Of a stretch of 64,000 nucleotides of DNA, positions 11,322-20,839 are shown piece after piece. The notes beneath the pieces are model-generated. The model searched no databases and was not told where the DNA came from. It saw only the letters and a program-made list of their open reading frames with translations. Numbering within the stretch: position 1 is the stretch's first letter; each line of letters begins with the position of its first letter. Made by a program: the position numbers and the translations under genes. The DNA comes from Epithemia pelagica (taxonomy: Eukaryota > Bacillariophyta > Bacillariophyceae > Surirellales > Surirellaceae): the NCBI GenBank assembly GCA_946965045.2, contig OX337230.1:1-64000 (forward strand), read 5' to 3'.

Positions 11322-13722
11322 GGCACGACTACCATATAGGTCTTGGGAGCCAAGTGATGTAGCTTGGCTCCTCCCACCGGGACTAACCATGATAGTGACT
11401 TGCCACTTTCACATGGTAAACCAAAGTGTCCATGATATGTGCTTTCTCTCGATGCAAAAGCCAACATGGCGTGTTGTTCAGAACACGTGTATGTGGCACT
11501 AGGCCCAAAGAGTTTGTGCAATGTCCTCAATATCTCCCCATCCGTCAAGTCTCGTTTCATGGTCACTGATTCTTTCCCAACAGACTTTTCACCCAGTGCT
11601 TTGTGATATGTCTCGAACAAGTCTTCTTTTGCAGCTACATTGCTTGACCCATATTGGTCACGATGTGTTATGAGGCTGTGACCTGACTGTTCAGCCACAG
11701 TCTTGGTTGTGTACTGATTCTGGATCGACATTTCATCAAACTCCGGGAAAAGAATATTAGAGATTGATGTCCACAAGTGCCTTACTTGGGTGCAATCCGG
11801 CTGGTTTTCGAAGCCAAAGATTGTTGCCACAGCATCGGTCATCTCGTGTACCCTGTTATTTCTCACTGGTACAAGTCTCCGCAAGTCATGCTTCAGCTGT
11901 GACTGAAGGTGTTGACATACAACTCTGAAGACCAAAAATATGCGTCCAAGTGACTAGGGTAGCTTGTGTTCAACAAGCTTTCCAGGTTTGTTGTTGAGTG
12001 CAGTGTATACTTTCTCGGTGTGACTGTAATAGTAGCATTGTTGGCCATGCCAACGAATGCTACTAAACAGACACCTTTCAATTTCTGCATATCGCATGGA
12101 GCCCAACCCTGTTCCGTGGAATGCAAGTTCCAAGAATGATACCAGAATATCAACAGATGTTGCATTGAAGGCATGGTGCACTTGAATCACTTCAGATGTT
12201 ATGATAGAAGATTCTTTCTCGACCTGAAGAGACACCAATCCAGAAGATGGAGCCAAATTGACGTACAAGTGCAAATTTAGGTTGAGGAAATCAGTCCATT
12301 GGTCACCAACCAGAAGAGTTCTGAAAGATGAAATACACTTTTCTTCAATACATGGTACAACATTCGTCCAAATATCAAATTTAAAAAGGAAGTTGTCAAC
12401 CAATATATCTTTTGTGGTTCGAATGGACACTTTCCGGGAAGATGGCATAAGTGCTTCTTTTTCGCGCATGCATCGAATGGAACTTGCCAAGAAATTGATT
12501 GTTATTGATTCCTGTGCCCGTTTTACTAGAGTCAAGGCCTGTTGAGAATAATCTTTGTCCATTTTGTAGATCAAGGAACATATACTCGCCTCCGGCCAAC
12601 CGCATAAGTCATGAGCATAGTATGGTGCCTGACAGAGTCAGGTGTCTCGAGACACAGATCAACAAGTAATGACTGTAAGTCACATTCTCTCTTCATAATG
12701 GATGGCTGCTGCTTGTGGATGAAGCACAACAATTTCTTGAGCTCTGGAACAAGTCGGTTTGGAAACTTGGTGAATGTGTAGGTCGTATTTGCTCCAGCAT
12801 GTGACCCACTTTCCCTTGTACCATCAAATACCAAAAGCTTCGACCGAAAATTTGCTGGGACCATTTTCACATGAATTGGAGCGCCATGCAACAACCACTT
12901 CTCTCCAAAATCATAGAAAAACTTGAGTATGGGTTCGTTGACTTCATCTTTGCCGGTAGTGGTTGTCAGAGAAAGCAAATTTTCCATCCGTTCTTGAAAG
13001 GTTGCTCCATCTGGCTTGGAAGAGTAGTGTTCCTCCTGAGCCAATGGATGAAACAAAGGAACAAAACAATCAACCATCTCCTCAGATACCATATGGAAAG
13101 TTTGGGTGACCGCTCTCTTTGTTTTCAAGATTGGATCCTCTTGGGAATATTTCATACTGACAGCAGTCATAGATACCAGCCTCCCACAAGAAGTGACCTG
13201 TAATTGTTCCCTCTCAGGCCCAATGGCTCCACAGGAGTTAGGCGAGGAGAGATGACGCATAACATTGCTGAGTCTTGTCCAACCAACAAGACACCTGCAG
13301 GAATATCCAAGAACAGACCTCCCCGTGAAGAAGTTTTTTGCGGTATGAGGGTCTTCTTGCAAAATTTGCTCAAGGGACTGTTTTCTTGCAACAAGGAGTC
13401 GGTTGTCAGTTGCTGAGACACAGACTCCATGTTGATTTAGATGCCGCTGCATGGACCAAAGACTTTCTCCGAATGATTTCTTGCATATGCCGCATCCCAT
13501 ACCAAAGGGTGTCACAATTGTAGCATCTAAACATGACAAGCCAATGCCCTGATCGGAACGGATCTTCTTCACAGGCGGTCTCCGGGATGGAGATGGCGTT
13601 CCAGGCCCATTGTTGGTAGCCATTGCTGGTTTCCTCGTGTGCATGGAACAGAGGAAGAGACATAACCAGCCGACTCTCAAGCAAAAGCAAGGATGGGCCT
13701 CTTTGCAAGAGTCATATTTCAT
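11322..13722 (-). pseudogene. Family A element copy A3: retains the N-terminal zinc fingers, helicase lost
   Basis: The only copy showing the family A N-terminus. The finger C-x2-C-x13-H-x3-H (CGIC...RHLNQH) is near 13430-13505, and a second Cys/His cluster (CRC...RHLSS...C) is near 13270-13330. The most likely start is an ATG in the Met-rich leader (13722 or the internal ATG near 13622). The copy then follows A2 closely with three lesions: a deletion of about 91 bases at 12590/12591 relative to A2 (A2 bases about 3417-3507) that shifts the frame; a nonsense codon near 11955 (AAG to TAG); and loss of everything telomere-side of the Walker A region at 11322, where GGGKS reads as ESGKS. It is clearly non-functional but useful for defining the domain order of the family. 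Confidence 0.8.
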
Positions 13723-14082
13723 GAAACAACAATGACCTTTTGTTGGGCCAATTGAGGTTTTCAGGTGAAGATGTTGGGCCTATTGAGGTTTTCAGGTGAA
13801 GATGTTGGGCGCGAAGGGGCACGCAGGCGAGCTTTTCGCGCCAAAGAATGGGGGAACAACTAAGAGTGTGGTAATGGTTGGTAATGAATGAAATTAAGGA
13901 CTCATATTGAATATGAGTGCTTAGAAATTAGACTTGAGCGGGGCATAGACATTCTGTGCTCATCTGCACAAGGGGCAGTGCTCTTTTGCAACAAAAGGCA
14001 TATATATCAGTGCTCATATGCACAGATACTATAGCCCCTTGTGCTCATATGCACAACACCCAAAAAACACAAATATCCTTAG
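13723..14082 (-). promoter_or_regulatory. Upstream region of family A: 32-base tandem repeat and E2F-like inverted pair
   Basis: Two tandem copies of a unit with TTGAGGTTTTCAGGTGAAGA lie at 13742-13806. Next comes a perfect inverted pair, GGCGCGAA at 13808-13815 and TTCGCGCC at 13835-13842, matching the known E2F/DP consensus in both directions. S-phase regulation is an inference from that match. The rest (13850-14082) holds the repeats shared with 11107-11247 and no gene. Confidence 0.5.
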
Positions 14083-14943
14083 AGGTTTCACTCGTTTGTC
14101 ATAATCATGTCGATGGCTGAAATTCCATGAGTGATCCACATCACCATCATGGAAAGAAAACTTAGCAATCCGACTCCGAATGTCTGCTGGAATCCCCATT
14201 ACGATCGAAGCCATCCTGTCCAGAAGGTAACAACCAACCTGATAGAGTCGGTTGATTGCAGTGTTATTTCCTCTCTTATGATACTTGGCTTCAAACATAA
14301 TTCCTTGTTCAATGTCTCCAAGGGCATTCTCCAACGTGTCAGGAATCATATTACTCAGTACATCGGGCCACCTTCCCAAAGTGTTGCTTGGATGCAATAA
14401 TGGTTCAATCGAACTTGCAAACTCGTTGGGTAACCTGCTGCAGGGCAGCGGCATGGTGAATATTGAATTCTCAACTTGAATTATTGGGGTCCAGTTGGTT
14501 TCTTGCTGCATGGTTTCTCTTTGGGGCCTTGGCATGAAGCATCCACACTTCAGCTTGAGGAAAGTCTTGGCAATGACTTTGGCACTAGCGCAACAACCAG
14601 CAACGTGCTTCTCGCACAAAAGCTTCACATGAAACATCTTGTCACAGTCACTACAGAAATACTTGATTCTTGTATCATTTGACTCATGAATGAAACAATC
14701 AAACGGTTGGTTGTTGGCATTCTCCACAAGAGTGTGTATTTTGTTACCAAGATGTCTCCCAGGAAAGCGAAAGGACACCCCATGAATTTTGGAGCAGGTC
14801 TTGGCGTGGCGGGCAAGACATTTCATGTTTGCTCGGAAACCACCACCACAGAGCTTACAGACCAAGCCACAGGGTGTGGCAAAGTCCACAAGCCCCAAGT
14901 TATCGTCAAACTCCATGGTGGCTGTTGTCGTTCCTATGGTCAA
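14083..14943 (-). pseudogene. Family B element copy B3: N-terminal third only
   Basis: A minus-strand frame starting at ATG 14943 carries both C2HC fingers and about 290 residues of the family B protein, then leaves the family sequence at 14083. The cut lies before the recombinase-like motif and the helicase. A few residues differ from B1 and B2. It has the usual right flank. It is the innermost and most heavily truncated B copy that still retains coding sequence. Confidence 0.8.
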
Positions 14944-15275
14944 AATAGGTTTGGGACGTATGACCCTTTGCAGCCAAAAAAGAGGCCCTAAAGAGGGTCA
15001 TTCACCTGAAAAACTGAAAAGGCCCTAACACCAGAGATCATTCACCTCAAAATCTTTGAGCGACAAGAAGGAATATGGTTTACTATGGAGAGTTAGTGTA
15101 GGTTTGCAAATCGACCTTCTTGTGGTCGAAATCGACCTTTTTGTGGTCGCACTAAAATTTCGCACGCAACAATACAGTGATTCAAAATTGACCTTTTTGT
15201 GGTCGCGCATGTGATTCTACAGAATGAACTTAGTGCGCACGACAAAAAGGTCGATTTCTAGCAAAACCCTTAGGG
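14944..15275 (-). promoter_or_regulatory. Family B 5' flank / right terminus, copy 4, abutting SF1
   Basis: The fourth copy of the hairpin module again ends in CCCTTAGGG, at 15275. The next base is inside the coding region of a decayed SF1 gene, so this is where the element array meets older chromosomal DNA. Confidence 0.75.
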
Positions 15276-17060
15276 ACGAGGAGGTTGCGTAGTTCCACTG
15301 GTAGTCGATGCTGCAGAGGGAGGTAAGGGTGGTGGCCCTTCCGGTGCAGGCGGCAAGGGTGGAAGGCTTCCATTGGGTGGTGGAGGTGGAAGTTTGTCCC
15401 CACCGTCATTTGATGTCGGTTCGTTGGCTGGCTGGTTGGCCTTTTAGCCATCCAGTTCAGCCATGAAAGAGAGATATTCAGAATCAATCTTTTGTTCACT
15501 TCCTTGTTGGTTGGCATCACCGCCCGCAGGATTGGTAGGGTCCAGATTGCGTCGCGTACAATCGCGTGTGGGATGACTAGTGTCACCACAAATGGCACAC
15601 TTGATGCCTCCCCCCCCCCCCCCCATGGCACCCTTGTTAAGGAATCGTTTGGGACATTCAAAGGATCGATGTCCTTTCTCACCACAAATTTCGCAAAAGG
15701 CATCATTTTCCTTCAATGTACCATTCAAGAGGGCCAATTCTCGAAGCTGCTGTTGTTTGTGCACATTCTTTTCATCGTCAATGACGACGAGCATTTGTTC
15801 AATCATCTCCGATGCCGCATCCACAGCACGTTGATCATCTCCCGAAATGGCCACATGCAAGGGTTCATTGTCTCCGTCCATGACTTTACCATCCCGGCGA
15901 CCACAAGCTCCCTCCTTGACCGATCCCCGACCGCGAATGGCAATTTTGCAGCCCGTCTTGGCTTCCAATTCTTTTTGCGTCTTGCCTCGTGGTCCAATGA
16001 TTAATCCAATAAAATTGTAGTTCGGATGTTCTTCTACGGGTACTCGAATCTTTTTGACTCGCCGTCGTACCAATAAGGAAGCCGCCCCCGTTGGTAACAC
16101 GGGTCAAACGTTGCCCTTGTTGGATAACCGCATGATACTTTCCAACAAGTCTTGACGCTCCGCCGTGTATCGTTCCCTCCAACGGACCGCTTGTGTATTT
16201 TTTCGTTTCCCATCAGCACCGTAAACTAGAGACGTATAGAAACAAGAAAAAGATGGTAAGGTACAAGAAACATGGAATGGACTCTTGTTCGAACCCCAAA
16301 AGGCAACACAAAAGTCGATTGTGAGCAAACGATTATACTTACTTGGAGGCGGCGAAGGCGATCGATCTCGATGTTCTCGTGGGAGCGCTTACACTTCTAG
16401 ATTTTCCAGACGATCGTTCACGGCACGAAGCTTGGCTTGCTTGGTTCGGAGATCCTGTTGTTGCTGCTGCGTCAAGTTGGTGTTGACCAAGGACATGCTA
16501 GGCAATACGACACAAGGTGGTTGTCGTGAGGATTGGACTGGTGGCAGGGGAGCGAATCGTTTGTTCACAGGAGGATCCGACTGGCCATTCGAAGGTTCGG
16601 ATGCCGCTTTGCCCCATCGCGATTTTCGTTTGCGGGGAGCCTCTCCAGCAGTGCCATTGTTATTGGTGTCGCTCTCAATTTTGACGGCAACTCCTCCGGG
16701 ACGATTTTCTTGTTGTTGCATTGCCTTGAGATATTCCTTCCGAGTTTCCTTCCATCCTGGCCAATTCAGGACTTCTTTCCACATGGAGGGATACGGACCG
16801 TACTTGTCCTGTAGCATTCGTGTCACCGGGCTGTGGTTGTGGCTGCTGTTGTACCACTCTTTCATTTTCACATGCTCATTTCGCACCGTCACCACAAACT
16901 CTGCTGCTTCCTCACTGTCTTGACCCATTGTGCGTTGTGTCACATCCTGCAAGGTGAAATTATTCAGTTCCAATTGATGCAAGATTGGACCGCTGCTGCT
17001 CTGTGGTGCTGCTTTTGTAATAGGATCTGGTACTATGGTCGGAGGAGGATGAGATGCCTT
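15276..17060 (-). pseudogene. SF1: Branchpoint-binding protein SF1/BBP, truncated and with three in-frame stops
   Basis: SF1 binds the intron branch point during early spliceosome assembly. On the minus strand one can read a basic KRKSRWG motif, an RDRSPSPPP linker, the SF1 helix-hairpin segment, a KH domain with IGPRGKT and GRGSVKEG, a QUA2-like LRELALLNGTL, two CCHC knuckles (CEIC..., CAIC...), the typical YLSFMAEL end and a proline-rich tail. An intron at 16226-16342 (GTAAGT...CTCTAG) joins the frame exactly as in known SF1 proteins. Homologous sequence continues in frame across TAA at 16389-16391, TGA at 16104-16106 and TAA at 15444-15446, so it is inactivated. The tail is cut at 15275/15276 by the element array. 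The true start is not visible; the first in-frame ATG is near 16928. An active copy presumably exists elsewhere. Confidence 0.88.
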
Positions 17061-17294
17061 GTTGTTCTCCTACGGCTTCACTTGAATGTTTGAGTTTCAT
17101 ACTGATACAAAACCATTCCACTTGACAATGAACCGACTCCAACAGTATGGAACGCCAACTTCAAAGGAAAACAGCCGCGAGAATTCCAACAGGAACGGCA
17201 AATGGTCCTACAACTTTCTGGACCATGGTAACAAGTCGCACGACTGTCATGAGAGTCGCTTGTGTGGTTTGAGCCAGCTGCGTTTGTCGATCAT

Positions 17295-17325
17295 TCCATC
17301 CATCCATCCATCCATCCATCCATCA
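17295..17325. repeat. (CATC)n microsatellite
   Basis: About seven to eight tandem CATC/ATCC tetranucleotides between the SF1 and DnaJ remnants. Confidence 0.9.
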
Positions 17326-17329
17326 TAGG

Positions 17330-18000
17330 ACTGAACGCTCCAGGTTTCATCGTACTCTTTGTGTTGATTCTTATCCGACAGAATACTGTAGGCAATGCAC
17401 GGTCCGCTCGACCATTGTGATTTTGATCTGGATGTACACGGGTGACCATGCTGCGATATAGGCCTTGCGAATATCCGCAGCACTCCGATCAAAGAATCGC
17501 AGCTTTTCACTGGCCACAAGTCGTCTGAGCCATTGGGCGCATCGACTGACTCAAGGCTTGTTGGCGACTGAGTACTGTGGAGGAGTCACGATTTTCCGAA
17601 ACTCTCAATAAACAAGACACCAACCGAGCGTCTTGCCTTTTCTTTTGGTGGGTCTTCTTTTGCTCTTGACGACGACTCTTGTTTTGAACCTTGTCTTCAA
17701 ACTCTGCATCGCGTTCTGGAGCACGCCCTCAAAGACTCACTGTGGTCTCGTCGTGTGCAGGCTTGTCATCCTCCTGATATCGTACGAATTGTCCGGATCA
17801 TGAAACTCGGCCTCTGTGGACCAACGAAGGCCATCACCAACACGGTCTGGATCTTCCTTCTTCTCCAAGCAGCCATCATCATCATTCTCCTCCTCCTCCT
17901 CTTTGTGCTGGTCTATCAAGCTCGCCAATCGACTTGAAATCTTATGGCACAAATCCACCGCCTGTGCAGAACGGTCCTTTCTCGAACTCGTCGAGTCGTC
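17330..18000 (-). pseudogene. DnaJ/Hsp40-type J-domain gene remnant
   Basis: J-domain proteins stimulate Hsp70 ATPase. On the minus strand between 17510 and 17340 a J domain can be followed only by changing frame twice: LRFFDRSAADIRKAYIAAW, then RVHPDQNHNGRADRA, then AYSILSDKNQHKEYDETWS. The HPD signature survives in the second frame. Upstream (17540-17960) are charged coding-like stretches, including a run of Glu/Asp (EEEEENDDD) and a Lys/Arg/Gln-rich segment, also in mixed frames. These may be the N-terminal part of the same gene. The multiple indels indicate a pseudogene. Confidence 0.65.
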
Positions 18001-18439
18001 ATTGCTGTCGGTATCAAAGTCAGAGAACTAGTTAGGATAGATTGAGTCTTGAGTGTGAATCAACCACACGGAGGTGTACTCCTTATCGAGCGGATTCCAA
18101 AGGGCAACTACACTATGCCTTCTAATTGGAGGGTTTCCTGCTGCTACCAAGTTTTGGTCGCACATTTCGCGCTCGCGAGGGAACCGGGCCGCCTCGCGTG
18201 GGCGCGCAAGTTCGAACGACAGAAGTGGGTCGCTCGTGAGTCGGTCGACGATACGACAACATAGTATAGGTAGTTTCTGTGGTTTTCCTCTAGAATAGCC
18301 CATACTGTAGACAAGACACGTATCTTTTCAACACACGTATCCTTCAGATCTTTTTCTCGCTCAAAAGATCCACAGTCATCAGTTTGGTCGACTACTCCAT
18401 GTTCGTTGGACTTGAGTGTGTGTGTTTGTTTTATAAAAT
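18001..18439. other. No gene seen
   Basis: The open frames here are short and resemble nothing known. GC-rich stretches near 18170-18240 contain several TCG/CGA-rich words but no repeat or RNA structure that I can support. Confidence 0.4.
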
Positions 18440-19400
18440 CTCGAATATCATGGTGCAGGGAATTGTCCTTCTCAAGACGGATTCATTCTCCACAGGAATT
18501 CGCCACGGGAGAATTGGTGTCCCATAAGGTTGATGCTGTGACAACCAATATGGAGGAACTATAGGAATTGATGGTTCAGAATGCCAAGACGGCCTTGCCG
18601 TCGAGGACGACCAAGAAAGTGCCAGTGCATCGGAAAATTCACAACAGGAACGTGAATCGGAAAGCGCAACTCCAATGACAATGGAAACGCCAATTCGGCA
18701 GCCGTGTCGTCCAACGGAGAACCTTTGGCACTTTTTGGATTGGAGAAACGTTTGGCCATGATTGCGCACCTCGTCGATATCTCAAGTCCATCGAAGACCC
18801 GAAACCAGCAAACTCAAAGCATCGTGGACCCCAGCGTTCGACTTTGACCGTGTCGACGAGGCTTGTTTACTCCAGAACGCATCCAATGGTGGTTGTGCCC
18901 AGTTTCTTGTAGAGGCCGTGTGGCAACTCCCCAACGAAACGAGTGACGCTGGGGCAATGGTGCGTCTGCCTCTGCCAGACGATTGTCGCGTTCCTCGTGT
19001 TCTTGTCCAGTTTGTCAGACTCTCACGCAACGTACGTGGTCATTCCAGCCTCCTCCAGAAGCAAAGAACAAGACGAAATGGGAAACGTTTGCGCGTGGGA
19101 GAGAGGAATTCCATTGCCAAAGAACAAGCGCTCGCGAACGGTATGGGACAAAGCCACTGGAACATGAATGTTCCGTCATGGAGGATATCAAACAGCAAAC
19201 GACGACAGCAACGAATGGCCAAATTATGTGGAGGTCAAAAACAAGGAGGATCCCTCTCATGCAGATCCATGGGAACGGCAGCGCGAAGCGAAAAGCGTGC
19301 CCGAATGGAGAAACACACAGAACAAGGTATGCGCAATCCGGAACGTGCAAGAGTCTTGGCAAGCGGCACCACTTGTCGCTCCATGAAATCAAATACCCAT
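18440..19400 (+). pseudogene. RRS1: Ribosome biogenesis regulator RRS1, frameshifted remnant
   Basis: RRS1 acts in 60S subunit assembly with RPF2. Characteristic segments appear in order on the plus strand in different frames: QFLVEAVWQLPNETSDAGAM (about 18900-18960); PPPEAKNKTKWETFARGR (about 19050-19100); KNKRSRTVWDKATG (about 19120-19165); a GY-x-A-NDD segment; and ADPWERQREAK followed by basic residues (about 19260-19380). Their spacing matches the RRS1 family, but at least three frame changes are needed. The acidic Ser-rich stretch at 18570-18680 could be the upstream N-terminal region. It is therefore a pseudogene. Confidence 0.72.
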
Positions 19401-19910
19401 GGATCGTGACAATGGTTCCACCGTCCACATACCTGGCGTCCCAGTAGACTTGCAGGCGACAAAAAAGAGTAGACCGATATATCATCCAGGAAGCGTGGCA
19501 AGGATTCCACGGTTTCTCCTCTCTGGGTCACTCAACGATCGACTGCATCTATGGAGCGATTTGACACAATGAGAGAGGATGAACCATAGCGCAAAAAGAT
19601 GTGTTGTCCAATCGGAAGAAACCAAAATACAAGAGTGCCACTGGAAACAAGAAGGTTTCGCAGAATGAACGAGAACCAAGTATGAAGGTGCTAAAGAGCG
19701 TAGTTGAGGGTGGTGGTGTTTTGAAAAAGAGAGGAAGATAAGAAAGGGACAATACGCCAAGGGAGATCGACTACGAATAGGATGATGGATTTGGACCATC
19801 AAGTTTCCGGAAAAAGAAGGGTCGCTCTGGTGTAGGAAAGGCAAGAAAGCTCACAAAGAAGCGCATGAAGTAGCTTCAGCCACTTAAACAGCAATTATCA
19901 TTCAATTAAA
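19401..19910. repeat. Intergenic, with a 100-base duplicated tail (19804-19910)
   Basis: No complete gene. Bases 19804-19910 recur with a few changes at 20626-20718. Both encode a basic peptide ending KARKLTKK and a stop, followed by identical 3' sequence. This could be the C-terminal end of RRS1 or of another ribosome-biogenesis gene, duplicated locally. Confidence 0.5.
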
Positions 19911-19994
19911 AGGGGAAGACTTTGTGGTTTGGATCGTCTCCTCCAGTTCCACCGTCAGGACTCCATCAAACATCCTCCAAGTCCAACTTGTCTC

Positions 19995-20630
19995 AACAAC
20001 GTCTCAGAAGAAGAAGAAACCAAGATGAGTGACTACGACGACGTCTACCACGGCGATGACGACGACCAAGATCCTCCTCCATTCATGATTGGACATGAAC
20101 ATCCCTTGTTGCCACCGCTGTTGCCATCCACGACGATGGAGCTTTCCCTTGACGACGAACCACCTACCGAAAACAGAGACGAACTCAAATGCAACTCTTG
20201 GATTTGGCACTGGCGGCTCTTCGAGGGTTGCATCGCATCCATCACGATCGCAGGGCAGTCGTGGAAAACACTCTGGTGGCACAATCCCTGGAGCAACTTC
20301 ATGCGGAACAAGACAAGGATCAGGGCAAACCAAACAGTTTTTGGCAAACAACCGTCAAGGGCATTGTCAACTTTTTGACCGGTCGTGCACAAAAAGAAGA
20401 AGAAGAAGCAGACTCTGAATCGAAACCAGACGACAATCCCAAAAACTCCAAATCGGATACGGCGATTCACGAGTATACCAAAGTGGGACAATCCACCACT
20501 CTCAACGTGTTGCGACCCATGCTCTTTTCGTTTGCCCGTTTGCTCCAAGCTCAACAACCACATCGTCGTAATCTACTCCGACAGGAATTGGATTCACCTT
20601 GCCCAGAATATTGTCGAGAGGTTTCGGAAA
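19995..20630 (+). pseudogene. Gene of unknown function, copy 1, frameshifted
   Basis: An acidic N-terminus (MSDYDDVYHGDDDDQDPPP, ATG at 20024) is followed, after a frame change near 20188, by a helical segment with HHDRRAVVENTLVAQSLEQL and a Glu-rich stretch. From about 20142 to 20630 it is nearly identical to 22963-23453, and both copies carry the same frame change. I do not recognise the family. Helical, possibly PPR/TPR-like repeats are suggested by the copy 2 continuation, but this is weak. Downstream it runs directly into the duplicated KARKLTKK tail. Confidence 0.55.
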
Positions 20631-20839
20631 AAGAAGGGTCGCGCTGGTGTAGGGAAGGCAAGAAAGCTCACAAAGAAGCACATGAAGTAACTCCAGCCAC
20701 TTAAACAGCAATTACCATTTATCCTCTCTGATTGTAGACTATACTCCTAGGAATCACTAGTCAGCAATGTTGTCGTGCATGTTCAAATGTTCCACTTGCT
20801 ATTGTTACCGCTACATGTTATATAGAAACATTTTAGGAT

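Noticed and set aside
15444-16391. Stop-codon reassignment as an explanation for in-frame stops in SF1
   Set aside because: TAA and TGA both interrupt SF1 and TAG interrupts the ataxin-3-like gene, while TAA, TAG and TGA also end intact genes here. Pseudogene decay is simpler.
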